Source: Limnomonas spitsbergensis (taxonomy: Eukaryota; Chlorophyta; Chlorophyceae; Chlamydomonadales). From it: a stretch of 64,000 nucleotides of DNA. The position numbers were made by a program, and so were the translations under genes. Below are positions 42,501 to 53,172 of the stretch, piece by piece. The notes beneath the pieces are model-generated. The model saw only the letters and a list, made by a program, of their open reading frames with translations. It was not told where the DNA came from and did not search any database. Numbering within the stretch: position 1 is the first letter of the stretch; each line of letters starts with the position of its first letter. The DNA lies in NCBI GenBank assembly GCA_037349105.1, contig JAYJMM010000100.1, positions 1,206,001 to 1,270,000 of the forward strand, read 5' to 3'.

Positions 42501-45500
42501 GCCAGTGCCAAGTCGCCACAACCCCTCCCGGTATCTGCTCTTGGGTGGGCCGGCGGGTGGGTCGTGTATGAAGACCGCAACAAATGCTGCTGGAGTGCGC
42601 AAACATTGGGAAGGCAAAACTAGCCACTGGCCTCAGCTAAGCAATGGCGCAGCTACTTACCAGCTGGCGTGTGTTCACATGCTGGTTTGTATCCCCCCCC
42701 CTTGGGCCGTAGGCGGGGTTGTGGGCCTGGAACTGCTGAAACGCTGCTGGAGAGCGCGGACTTTAGGCAGGTAAATCTGGCCACCGGCCACCGCTGAGCA
42801 ATGGCACAACTGCCTTGCATGGCACATCAGCCATGCATGGCAGATATGGCATGCATGGCTGGCAAGCATGCACCTCCACCCCACACAAACACACCTGGCT
42901 GCAGCACAGCTCCTGCTCCAGCTCTGCAACCTAGTTTAGGGTTGAAGGCCAAGGGCCCTTACCTAGCTGCAACCCAGCTTCTGCTCCTAAACCTACTTAA
43001 GGGTTCAGAGCTAAGGGCGCCTTACCAACCTGGATACAGCCCAGCCCCTGCTCCAGCACTGAAATGGTCTAGAGTTCAGGGCTAAGGCCGCCTAACCGAC
43101 CTGGCAACAGCCCAGCTCCTGCTCCAGCTCCGAAGCCCGCTCCGCAAGGGCCTGCCTCTCCAGCTCCGAGCTCAGGCGACTGGAGCAGCAGCGGCAACGT
43201 CGCCGCCCGCAAGCCGCCGCCGCCAGCCCGACTGCCTCGCAGCCGTCGTCTGTGGCAGCAGAACCAGCCGGCACGCCACCGCCCGCCGGCACACAAACTC
43301 CGAACACCGGCTCCGAAGCCGCAGATCGGATCAGCGGATCCAGATCCGGATCCCGTTGCTGCCTGGGGGATGTATGAGCCCCCCTGTGCCTGGGCGGGGA
43401 TGTAGGCAGTTCCATAGAGGGCAGGCCCAGCGCGGCAAGATCACCCTGCGCGGCGTGGTAGGAACGAACAAGGCCCGACCAGCAGCCGCGGAGGAGCAGG
43501 AGGAGCAGCTGCTTCGCGGCGCCCTCGATGCCACGCTGCCGTGCGGCACGGATGCGGCCGAGGCGCTGGTGGGCCTGTGAGGGGAGGGGTCCAGGTTTCA
43601 GGACGTTGACTTATCAGGTAGGTCAGGATTTCTGTAGCAACAGCTGCTTCGCAGCGCTCTGGAGGCCGCGCTGCCGAGCGGCACAGATGTGGCCGAGGCG
43701 CTGGTGGGCCTGTGAGGGGAGGGGTCCAGGTTTCAGGACGTTGACTTATCAGGTAGGTCAGGATTTCTGTAGCAACAGCTGCTTCGTAGCGCCCTGGAGG
43801 CCGCGCTGCCGAGCCGCACGGATGTGGTTTAAGCCCTGGATGGCCTGCCTGGTGCAAGTGTTGCAGGGGCTGGGATTGGGGTTTGGAAAATGAAGGGGTT
43901 GGGGTGGAGGGTTCTTTGGGGTCTGGAAAATGAAGGGGTTGGGGTGGAGGGTTCGTTGGGGTTTGAAAAATGAAGGGGTTGGGGTGGAGGGTTCGTTGGG
44001 GTTTGGAAGATGAAGGGGTTGGGGTGGAGGGTTTGTTGGGGTTTGGAAGATGAAGAGGTTGGGGTGGAGTCTTCGTTGGGGTTTGGAAGATGAAGGGGTT
44101 GGGGTGGAGGGTTCGTTGGGGTTTGGAAGATGAAGGGGTTGGGGTGGAGTCTTCGTTGGGGTTTGGAAGATGAAGAGGTTGGGGTGGAGGGTTCGTTGGG
44201 GTTTGGAAGATGAAGGGGTTGGGGTGGAGGGTTTGTTGGGGTTTGGAAGATGAAGAGGTTGGGGTGGAGTCTTCGTTGGGGTTTGGAAGATGAAGGGGTT
44301 GGGGTGGAGGGTTCGTTGGGGTTTGGAAGATGAAGGGGTTGGGGTGGAGTCTTCGTTGGGGTTTGGAAGATGAAGAGGTTGGGGTGGAGGGTTCGTTGGG
44401 GTTTGGAAGATGAAGGGGTTGGGGTGGAGGGTTCGTTGGGGTTGGAAAATGAAGGGGTTGGGGTGGAGTCTTCGTTGGGGTTTGGAAGATTAAGGGGTTG
44501 GGGTGGAGTCTTCGTTGAGGTTTGGAAGATGAAGGGGTTGGGGTGGAGGGTTCGTTGGGGTTTGGAAGATGAAGGGGTTGGGGTGGAGGGTTCGTTGGGG
44601 TTTGGAAAATGAAGGGGTTGGGGTGGAGTCTTCGTTGGGGTTTGGAAGATTAAGGGGTTGGGGTGGACGGTTTGTTGGGGTTTGGAAGATGAAGGGGTTG
44701 GGGTGGAGGGTTTGTTGGGGTTTGGAAGATGAAGGGGTTGGGGTGGAGGGTTTGTTGGGGTTTGGAAGATGAAGGGGTTGGGGTGGAGGGTTCGTTGGGG
44801 TTTGGAAAATGAAGGGGTTGGGGTGGAGTCTTCGTTGGGGTTTGGAAGATTAAGGGGTTGGGGTGGAGGGTTTGTTGGGGTTTGGAAGATGAAGGGGTTG
44901 GGTTGGAGGGTTTGTTGGGGTTTGGAAGATTAAGGGGTTGGGGTGGGGAGGGTTTGTTGGGGTTTGGAAGATGAAAGAGGTTGGGGTGGAGGTTTGGTTG
45001 GGGTTTGGAAGAATAAGTGGTTGGGGTGGAGGGTTTGTTGGGGTTAAGAGTTTGCGGGGCTCAAAAGAGTTGAAGGTTCCAGCTTACGATCATACGGATA
45101 AAATGGTCGGACTAGGCGATTTATTTTTGGTTTTGAGCTTTTAAGAGAGCCGTGTAGGAAATGTTTCGACACGAAATCAGGGGTGCTGCACAAAAAACGG
45201 CAGGGCAGTCGGGTATGTGACTTTTCAAAAAACGGCAGGGCAGGCGCAGGTGCGGATGGGGTCACCTGGACCCCATGCAAACCCCCTCGCCATGTTGAAG
45301 GATTTCAAAATATTTGTCACAACTCTATCGCTGGCCAAGTGCGTGCTTTCAATGATGCGTTTCGAATTGCGCATAGAGAAGCGAAGCTGCAGCTGTCGGC
45401 CTGTCGCGTGACACCAGGGGACAGCGTGACGAGTCCTGACGACACCTTACGTCATCCGCCGTGAGATCCAGCCTTGGTAGCTGAGTTTCTCATTTCTGCA

Positions 45501-48500
45501 CCTCGGCCTTGGAGGTCTGACAGGAATAACCTTAATAAATACAGCCGGTTGATTTGCGCTGTAGCGCATTAAGTTTCAGGGACGTTCCAGAAACATAGGG
45601 CTGACGGACGGACGGACGGACGGATACGGGGTGACTCTGGGCCTCTGGGGGCTTCGCCCCTGCGACCTTAGGCTGCCCGGGGGGGCTCTGCCGAAAACAC
45701 CATATTAATCATGCACCGGTACACTATTCACGTATACCGGTAGTAACGGCACCGGTACATCAATAATTTATGTACCGTACATTTAAATACCAATAGCCTT
45801 CCCGCACCCGTAGGAAAAACAAATTGTCCATTGAATCCCAGAGGTTTCTCTTTATTAAGCCCCGCAGGGCCTAATTTAATTATTTTTTGGTCGACGCATT
45901 GCCCAGTTCCCACTGATTCCAACCGATTCTAATCGATTTGGCCCAGCGTCGTTATCGCGCACCGTGGATCTAAATTATTGTACAGTTTGCGCGGCCTATC
46001 GCGCTCCCTTCGAAAACAATATTTATGCGCAAAGGCACTTTGATTACAGATTTTGGCCATGTCCACAAGAAGGAGGAGCATCGAAAACCCCCTCCCTCCC
46101 CCCCTCCCCTCCCCTCCCCTCCCCCCTGCCCTCCCTCCCCCCCCCTCCCTCCCCCCCTCCCCGCCCCCCTGCCTCCCCCCCCTCCCCCCTGCCCCCTCCC
46201 TGCCCCCCTGCCTCCTGCAGCCCACACCTGCACCAGCTCCTGCTTCAGCGCCTCCACTTGGGCCTGCATCTCCCCCGACAGAGCCGCCACCACCCCTGCG
46301 TCTATCAGGTCCAGAGCCACCCAGGGGGATGCAGCTGACCAGGCAGCCTCACAGCCTGATGCAGCAGCAACAGAAGCCGCATAGCCTGGAACAGAAGAAG
46401 CAGCTGAAGCAGCAGAAGCAGCAGAAGCTGAAGCAGAAGCAGCACAGCTTAGAGCAGCAGCAGCAGTAGCAGTAGCAGTAGCAGTAGCAGTAGCAGCAGC
46501 TACTAACTCCCTCCCAGAAGTGGTGCGAGATGCAGCTGACCAGGCAGCCTCACAGCCTGAAAAAGCAGGATAGGCAGCGTCCGCTGCAGCACCCGCAGCG
46601 GTGGCTGAGTCCCTCCCGGAGCGGGAGGGGGAAAAACAGGATATCCCCCCGCGTGCCCCCGCTCCGTCCCGCACAGCAGCGCCCCTGCCCTCACAGGTCA
46701 GCCCTCCCGCCTCCCTCCTCCGCTCAGCCCGCCGGCAAGTTTCCTGGCCTGGCGCCTCGTCCCCATCGGTATCCTTTCCATTAGCGTTGCCATCAGAAGC
46801 CTCATCCTCGTAAGCCTGGGGCAGATCAGATACAGGGACGGCAGACACATCCACCCAGCTGCTGCCGCTGCCTCTACCGCTGCCTCTTCCGCTGCCGTTA
46901 CACCTCCCGTTGCCGCTGCCGCTGCGCCTGTTGTCCCAACCGGCGCTGGCCGCAGCGCCAGGTCCCAGCACCGGCATCGCTGGACGCATCCTCGGCAGCG
47001 GGACGCCGGCCAGATCCAGGCGGCACGCCACAGCCACCGCCAACGCGGCAGCCGCAGAAGGCGCGGTGGAGCAACCGGCTCCACCCGCGCTCTCCTGCAA
47101 CGTGCCTGCAGGGGGCGGCGGCGGCGGCGGCGGCGGCGGCGGCTCATGCTTGGATCTATATCCACATCTGGATCTGGATCCAGATCTGTCCTCAGCCTCA
47201 CAGGTTTGCTCGGCCTCGCTGCCGCCGCTGCTGCTGCTGCTTCTGCTGCTGCGGCAGTCCTCACTGCCTGTGTCAAATGGGCCCGTCGCTCGACGTGGCC
47301 CCTTGAACACTCCCAAAGCTGCCAGCCCACTGTATGCAGCCTGAAATCATAGAAATAAAAGGCCTGAATGTCTTCAAATGATGTTACCAAGGCATTCCCC
47401 CACAGAGTATAACATCCCATAGACTTGACCAACGTGCACCCCCCTTGCCAGAATGTCTGTTGAGGAACACGACATATGAAATGCGGGACGCCCAAATCTA
47501 TCAGTACGGAAAATGCCGAAACTCACACCATCGTCAAGCGTAATAACACACTTCAACCAACCACCAGGAACAGCAACCAGCATGCAGGCTACACATCCAG
47601 ATTTACCCACGTTTCTCATCATAATTAGTGATCACTCCTCATCTCATTCTCATCATAACGAGTGATCACTCCTCTTATCCTCATCCCAGTGAGTGATCAC
47701 TCCTCCTCTTTTCCTCATCCCAGCGAGTAATCACTCCTTGTACCCTCATCACAGAGAGTGATGAGTGACCACTCTTCTTCCCGTCATCCTAATGATGCCT
47801 TCCCTGGACCAGCGCCTGCCGCCTCCGCTGACACACCTCCCAAATTCCTCCTCCGCATCCGCACCTTGCCACTCCTTTTAACCTCATCATAACAGTCACC
47901 ACTTCTCATCTCATTACATGCATGTCTCACCTGGACCAGCGCCTGCAGCCTCCGCTCCGACGAGTCCAGCTCTGCAGGCCCGGGCTGGTGGAGGTGCCTG
48001 CTGCAGTCCCCCACCTCGGCATCCAAATCCTGACAGCAGCAGACAATGACGTGTGTTATGCACCCAGGGCAAAAGCACAGGGCACCAGGGGCTGCAGCCC
48101 CCCACCTTGGCATCCAGATCCTGACACCAGCAGACAATGACCTGTGTTACGCACCCTGGGCAAAAACACACAACACCAGGGGCTGCAGTACAGCATGCAT
48201 TCTGTTGTATTCCAAGAGGTTGCTACACTTTTGGCTACTTCTTTTGGCTTCTTTGATTGGCCGCTGCGCTATTTTCTGACCATGGCTATGGGCTGCCAGG
48301 CGGCCACCCCTTGGCAGACCAGGACCTAATCTGGGACATGTTCAACCGGCAGCCGGCTGCCCCAGCAGCAGCAGGCCCTGCGAAGAGAAGCCCAGTCGAC
48401 AGTAGTGGTCCTGTACCACCCAGTCCATATTTTCAACATTTCTATAATTACAAGGGCCTTAGACCTCTTCACCCTTTGACAGTGGGCCATGTTGAAGCTG

Positions 48501-51107
48501 ATAAAGCTTCGTAAGAAACGACTTTGGTCCACCCTGCCCTCTCCAGGAGAGTCAACTGCCAGGGCCACTTTACTAATAGCAGTTTACAGCCAGGTTATGA
48601 AACTAGTGGGTAGGCTTCAAAGATAATTTGCTCACGAATTCTTTGGAGGGGGGGGGAAATGCAGCCCAGGGCATCATGACAGACATTTCAAATTTGCACA
48701 CCATTTGATTGGGAGAGTTGTTTAAGTAACGCAGCTCTGAAACCCTTAACCCTAAGCCCTGAACCCCTAAGCCCTGAACCCCCCAAGTCCTGAAACCTGA
48801 AGTCCTGAAACCCTGAGCCCCAAACCCATGTTCCCAAAGCCCGGTCCTCACCTGCATGCAGAACAAGCTCTCCACAAGAAAGGGGAGCAGCAGGCCGCCC
48901 GCCTTGCTGGGCCCCCCTGCCCTGCCTCCGAGACCAGACGACGGCAACAGCAGCGCCCCGCCCGCCGCCTCGATGCACGGCGGCCCGCCGTCCCCAGCCT
49001 CCAGCAGTGACGGGTGGAGGGCGATGTTGTTCGGGTGGCGCCACACAAACTGCGGAAGCAAGCAGGCACAGTGTGAAAGGTGTGAACATGATAAACATTT
49101 CGAAAAAAATGGGCTTCAGAAACAGCAAATGTGAAGCACCATATGGTCCATATCACAACTCCGCATGCCGACACCGCGCGCATCCCGCAACATTCACCTG
49201 CTGCAAAGAGGCAGGACAAAACCGTACGCGGGAAGCTGGGGTGGTTTAGGGGCCCTGGGGCAAAACAATGCACCCCCATTTGTTTTGGGGCAAATGATGC
49301 AAGGCATCCTGAACCTGAAAGCCCCACAAGATATAATGGGAGTGCAGCCTCCCACCTACGGGACATAACCCTGCAACAGTAAAACCACAGGATTCCTCAT
49401 CTCTCAACCGTAGTCCCCTCCCCCCCCCAAGGCCTCAACCCCCTCCTTAGAATGGCCCCTCCACACACATCCCACAACACGCATCTGCTGCGAAGATATG
49501 GGACATAAAACCCGCAACAGGAAAACCACAGAATTCCTAAACCCTCAACCATACCGGTAGCACGCACCTGGCCGTTTGTGCATTTTCATTTCCACACACA
49601 TCCACACTTGTGTGGATCGTAGATCAACACCAAGGTATGGAATCTCCCAAAATTTCCTGCTCGACCTGCTTCCAACTCACCTGCATTAGGTTTGCCAGCC
49701 GGTACCTGCCAGTCGATGCCAGCAGGGGGGGCAGCCAGGGCGGCCCCGGTGCCGGCGTCATCACCGCTGCCGCACCAGCACCAGCAGCCAGAGGGGCTGC
49801 AGCGGGGGCAGTAGCAACAGCAACAGACGGAAGCGCAGCAGCAGCAGTAGCAGTAGCGGGGGCTGCAGCAGCGGTAGCAGTCGCACCATCACCCGGGTGC
49901 CGCAGCCAGGCCGCAGCCCCCGCCTCCGCGCCCATTTCGCACCCCTCGAACCTCGTGCTCCCGCTGCTGCACGTTGAGGCAGCGCCACGGCGCACTTGTT
50001 GGTTTCGGAGCCTGTCTAGTCCGCCTGGCGACCGGCAGCTCGTGGGAGACAAGACCGCGGGCAGGTCCTCGTGCGGTTCCGGAGCCGGCAGGAACGCGGA
50101 AAGGACCTGCCGTACGAAGCCACAGCGCTGGCAGCAGGACTCAAGCTGTGCCACCTCCTTAAAGACCTGCAAAGGGGTTAGGATTTAGGGTTCGGGGGAT
50201 AGGGGTTGACGTTTGGGGGTTAGGGTTTGAGGGTTAGAGGTTGGGGTTTGTGAGTTAGGGTTTGAGGGTGAGAGGTTGGGGTTTGTGGGTTAGGGTTTGA
50301 GGGTTAGAGGTTGGGGTTCTGTGGGTTAGGGTTTGCGGGTTAGAGGTTGGGGTTCTGTGGGTTAGGGTTTGAGGGTTAGAGGTTGGGGTTCGTGGGTTAG
50401 GGTTTACTTTGGTATTCAATGCTCTATGAGGAGCTCTGACAATGATCATGGGCGGGGACGTAAGGCAGCAAACGTGTACCGTTCCTGTTCCTGCTGGCGT
50501 CTGATTGCAACTCAACCCAGATTCCACCAAGCCTATTATATGTACCGTATTCAAATTTTATGCTGGGCCCTCAGCACAAGGGATTGTCCCTGAACTCACC
50601 CTTACCCTAAACCCGGACCCACCTGTGATTTAGAAACAGAGAGTGCCTGGCGGCGCTCGCGGGCGCCCATGCGCGCTGCATGCTGGAGGTACGCCTCGGC
50701 CGCTGGCGGCGCCACAAAGGGCGAACCAGTCATCCACGCAGGTCCTACCGCTGCCGCTGCGGCTGGTGGCGCCACCAAGGGCGGAGGAGTCATCCGCGCA
50801 GGCCCCACCGCTGCCGCTGCCGCTGCCGAGGCTGCTGCTCCTCCTGCTGCTACTGTTGCCCCCGCCTCAGGCGCAGATGGCATCGTCGGCGAAGCGCCCC
50901 ATGTCCTGGGTCTCGGCTGGCTCCCTCTGACGGAGGTGTCGCTGTAGAGCACCCCCACGCCAGGCATAGCACTCGAAAGGTCCAGCGCGTACTCCCCCCC
51001 CAAAACTCCACACCGAGCCTCTCGATTTTGGGAAAACCTAATGTCAAATGGACGCACTGCCACTCGGCTGTAACCGAGAGCTCCAGGCGCCAGGGACTGG
51101 TGCCCCA
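39591..51107 (-). CDS. Large coiled-coil protein with C-terminal C3HC4 RING finger, 8 exons
   Basis: Exons in transcript order: 51107-50623, 50166-49681, 49049-48852, 48029-47931, 47340-46228, 43577-43101, 40562-40215, 39749-39591. All junctions are GT-AG, and phases are 0 from the second exon on. They encode about 1,120 residues; the 5' end is open because the first listed exon begins mid-codon. The C-terminus reads CPVCWEARKGLVF, CGHSTCVAC, CPICRQAITLRIRTY-stop: a complete C3HC4 RING like that of RGLG-type plant E3 ubiquitin ligases. No copine/vWA domain is seen upstream. The preceding exons give coiled coil (LSSELERQALAERASELEQE; HARLEYALDERDELARRQ; EALKQELVQ). Exons 2-3 join as RYRLANLMQ-FVWRHPNN. 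Probable E3 ubiquitin ligase; substrate unknown. An extra exon near 42.3-42.5 kb is possible. Confidence 0.65.
39960..40095. repeat. Dispersed 'agccgaat...tggtagc' tandem family, locus 1
   Basis: Units with 'ccatggtagcgctacacagc' then 'gggtttagccgaatcaac' and 'tatggtgcaggtcaagccgg'. The same degenerate unit recurs at 52015-52190 and 56370-56560. Confidence 0.55.
40870..41190. repeat. About 60-bp minisatellite
   Basis: Five units: 'ttgatccacacatcccttca' then 'cacctcatcgcacaggcctg' and 'ccatccacacactaaaccac'. Located in the intron before the RING gene exon at 40562-40215. Confidence 0.9.
41280..41465. repeat. About 37-bp tandem repeat
   Basis: Four to five units of 'agcatcagggttagtcagga' plus 'tcctcacagggttca'. 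Confidence 0.8.
41755..42350. repeat. Tandem array with telomere-like spacer
   Basis: Six to seven units of 'aatccccgcagggacgtaga' then 'agacggggaagccgcc', separated by 'aaccctgaaccctaa'-type sequence. On the minus strand the last copy (near 42320-42350) is joined to a donor-like gtaagc at about 42290, so it could derive from an unassigned minus-strand exon (42291-42480). On the plus strand each unit has an acceptor-like 'ccccgcag'. Which reading is right is unresolved. Confidence 0.6.
42890..43100 (-). repeat. Donor-side array of the RING gene exon 6
   Basis: Three degenerate copies of the exon end read on the minus strand: 'ggagcaggagctgggctgt' then CAG or TAG followed by GT. GT is kept in every unit (gtgtgt, gtaagg, gttggt, and gtcggt in the real exon). 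The conserved GT shows that the minus strand is the sense strand. Confidence 0.8.
43578..43860 (-). repeat. Acceptor-side array of the RING gene exon 6
   Basis: Two copies of about 130 bp of the exon start, near 43640-43715 and 43770-43830, with the same 'cccctcccctcacag' acceptor on the minus strand and about 70 bp of exon. A plus-strand frame through the same units ends in a stop, but the preserved polypyrimidine-CAG supports the minus reading. Confidence 0.8.
43870..45045. repeat. 40-bp minisatellite in the RING gene intron
   Basis: About 29 units of 'gaaggggttggggtggaggg' plus 'ttcgttggggtttggaagat'. Variants 'agtcttcg' and 'gggtttg' alternate, suggesting higher-order amplification. Confidence 0.95.
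45590..45625. repeat. (ACGG)n microsatellite
   Basis: Five to six ACGG units near 45602-45623, followed by a short palindrome 'gggggcttcgcccc'. Confidence 0.7.
46080..46227. repeat. Pyrimidine-rich tract downstream of RING gene exon 5
   Basis: C/T tract (purine-rich on the sense minus strand) immediately 3' of the donor at 46227. Open frames through it are artefacts. Confidence 0.7.
47615..47930 (-). repeat. Donor-side duplicates and 'gagtgatcactcct' array
   Basis: Five units with 'gagtgatcactcctc' (a palindromic TGATCA core) at 47625-47775. Near 47800-47835 a decayed copy of exon 4 end follows ('ccagcgcctgccgcctccgc' on the + strand). Confidence 0.7.
48030..48190 (-). repeat. Acceptor-side duplicate of RING gene exon 4
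   Basis: On the + strand 'ggcatccagatcctgacac' near 48112 copies 'ggcatccaaatcctgacag' at 48018-48036, which spans the exon 4 acceptor and first codons. The unit is about 92 bp and includes 'gcagacaatgac'. Confidence 0.75.
50170..50405. repeat. Telomere-like degenerate array
   Basis: Units around 'gggttagggtttgagggtta' and 'gaggttggggtttgtg', about 45 bp each, abutting the acceptor side of RING gene exon 2 (50166). Confidence 0.85.
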
Positions 51108-51253
51108 CTGAAAACAAAAGGCTTTGTGGAGTTGAAGTTGAGCTGCAATCAGACGCCAGGCAAAAGCTGGTCTAGTGTGACAGCTTCAGTCAGCGCTGCC
51201 TGCATGAGGCACGATTCCACGTATGACGCTCCCCCCCACGCTTGGCTGCGATC

Positions 51254-52921
51254 CTATGGCCTCGATGGGGCCTCGGCAGCAGCAGCAGCTTTGGCCTGCT
51301 CTGCTCTCTCTAACTGGAGCAGCTGCAGCTCGGTCTGTGTCTCCGTGGTAGTGGTGGGAAGGGCGGTGGGGGATTGCCCCGTCTCGGTTTGCTGCGCAGG
51401 GACAGCAAGGAGAGATCAGCCCTCAGATCAGCTGTCAGATCAGCCCTCCAACCAGCCCTCCGATCAGCTTTCAGATCAGCCCTCCAATCAGCCCTCCAAT
51501 CAGCCCTCCAACCAGCCCTCCAACCAGCCCTCCGATCAGCTTTCAGATCAGCCCTCCAATCAGCCCTCCAACCAGCCCTCAGATCAGCCCTCCAATCAGC
51601 CCTCAGATCAGCCCTTAGATCAGGTCTCAGATCAGCCCTTAGATCAGGTCTCAGATCAGCCCTTAGATCAGGTCTCAGATCAGCCCTCAAATCAGGTCTC
51701 AGATCAGCCCTCAAATCAGCTGTCAGATCAGCTCTCCAATTAGATATCAGATCAGCCCTCAGATCAGCCCTAGGCAGGATTATCAGCCCTCAGCTCAGCC
51801 CTATGGTAAATTAGTAACCTGGTAATCTGGTACCTAAGATCTGCCTCCTTCTGCGCAGCTGGGGATGGTCATGCTAAAAGAGCAGAGAACGTGAGAAGAA
51901 TGCTGAGCCAGACATGAGCATGAAGGGGCAACGAAGGCATAGCAAGGGCAACTAGGGTGGGAGAATAGGCACGTGTGACGAACCTAGGGTATGCCTAGAC
52001 GTTTTACGAGCAAGGTAGCAGGGTAAAGCAGGATTCGTCAAACGTTTCGCCGGATTGTACTACCAAGGCAGCACGATATGGCGCAAAGTGGTGTAGGTCT
52101 AGCCGGATTTTACTGCCATGGTAGCACAGTACGGCACATGTTTAGCCGGATTGTACTGCCATCATAGCATGATATGATAAGATACAAAATGGGTTCCAGA
52201 TTTTCGATTGGCGGGTACGGCATTCAGGCACGCTGGTCAAGTAGCATTAGCATGGACATGACATATTGCCTTACATGCCGGCCGGGTAGTGGGGAGGTAG
52301 CACGAACAGAATCGTGTTTCGGAGTATTGACTGGCATTGGCACTGGTACGCTCGTCAGGTTGTATGAGCATGGACAAGACATGTTGCCCTCAATGCCGGT
52401 TGGGGGGCATGGAGCGGATAGCCGGATAGGAATGCACATCGGATTCAAAATTTGGATTCATGATAGGCCTTGCATTATTCAGCTGCTGACTGCAATGGTC
52501 AGTTGGCAACACCAAGGCCAATTGGCTGGCGCGGCACATGGCGCGATGCCATTGGGAGGGCCATGCGGAGGGCTCTCTCAGAACGGTAGGTTGGATGTGT
52601 GCTGACCCAGGACACCTAGCTGCCATGGCTTACTGTTTCTGAGGTGCAGAGCTGCGGAATGGCACTGGCCTCGATGTCTGCAGTCTGCGTAGCGTTGTTT
52701 AGCAGTGCCTGCTCGGCTTGTGTGGTGGTGGTGCGTGTGGCGACAGACGTTGCTGCTACCGCAGTCTGAGTAGCTTGCTCTGAAATTCCACGAGCAGCGG
52801 CAGCAGCGGTTTGCGTGGCCTGCTCGTTGTTGTTCCAAGCGGGGGTCTGCGTCGAGAGGTTTGCAGCTGCCTGTTCTTCCTCGGAGGATTCGGAGGCTGA
52901 CTGGCGGTTCCACTGGACCAT
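51254..52921 (-). CDS. Small TQT-rich protein, two exons
   Basis: Exon 1 52921-52634 starts [17 protein letters not shown] and ends LCTSET at a gtaagc donor. Exon 2 51391-51254 follows acceptor 'ctgcgcag', begins [20 protein letters not shown] and ends APSRP-stop. Phase 0, 141 residues. The sequence has repeated TQT motifs ([46 protein letters not shown]) and a short C-terminal helix [23 protein letters not shown] motifs of this kind are known as dynein light chain (LC8) ligands; that role here is inference only. The family is not recognised. The intron carries a minisatellite. Confidence 0.55.
51405..51765. repeat. 12-bp minisatellite in the TQT gene intron
   Basis: About 28 units of 'aatcagccctcc' or 'gatcagccctca', immediately next to the exon 2 acceptor. 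Confidence 0.9.
52015..52190. repeat. Dispersed 'agccggatt...tagcac' tandem family, locus 2
   Basis: Three units near 'gccggattgtactaccaagg' then 'cagcacgatatggcgca', in the TQT gene intron. Related units occur at 39960-40095 and 56370-56560. Confidence 0.6.
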
Positions 52922-53172
52922 GTTCCACGCAGCTTATAAAGTCCCGAGGCGTTTGAAAACCAACACTCGTCGGTTTTTGAACGTTGTGAAGCTGCTCTGA
53001 AACCAAGTACTTATTGCTACTGCTTCTTCTCTCGATGCTCAGACCACTTCACTCACCCATCCGCAATATCACTGTTCACTTGACAAACTCATTCTTTCTG
53101 AAGGCAGAATTCGTCTCGTGGAAGGGCAGGGCAGGAGGGCTTTCAGAGCGAGGACCTTGTAGCTTCCGCATC
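52922..53172. promoter_or_regulatory. Divergent intergenic promoter region
   Basis: About 250 bp separate the start codons of the minus-strand TQT gene (52921) and the plus-strand TIM14 gene (53173). A TATAAA on the plus strand at 52935-52940 could serve TIM14, leaving a 5' leader of about 200 nt. It is too close to the TQT start to serve that gene unless translation starts further in. Confidence 0.35.

Noticed and set aside
43356..43580. Plus-strand terminal exon ending LRGALDATLPCGTDAAEALV-stop
   Set aside because: The composition is protein-like, but the duplicated units preserve a polypyrimidine-CAG acceptor on the minus strand, and the minus frame joins in phase to both neighbours of the RING gene.
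46025..46469. Proline-rich and QK-rich plus-strand frames
   Set aside because: Opposite-strand shadows of the large RING gene exon (46228-47340) and its C/T-rich flank.
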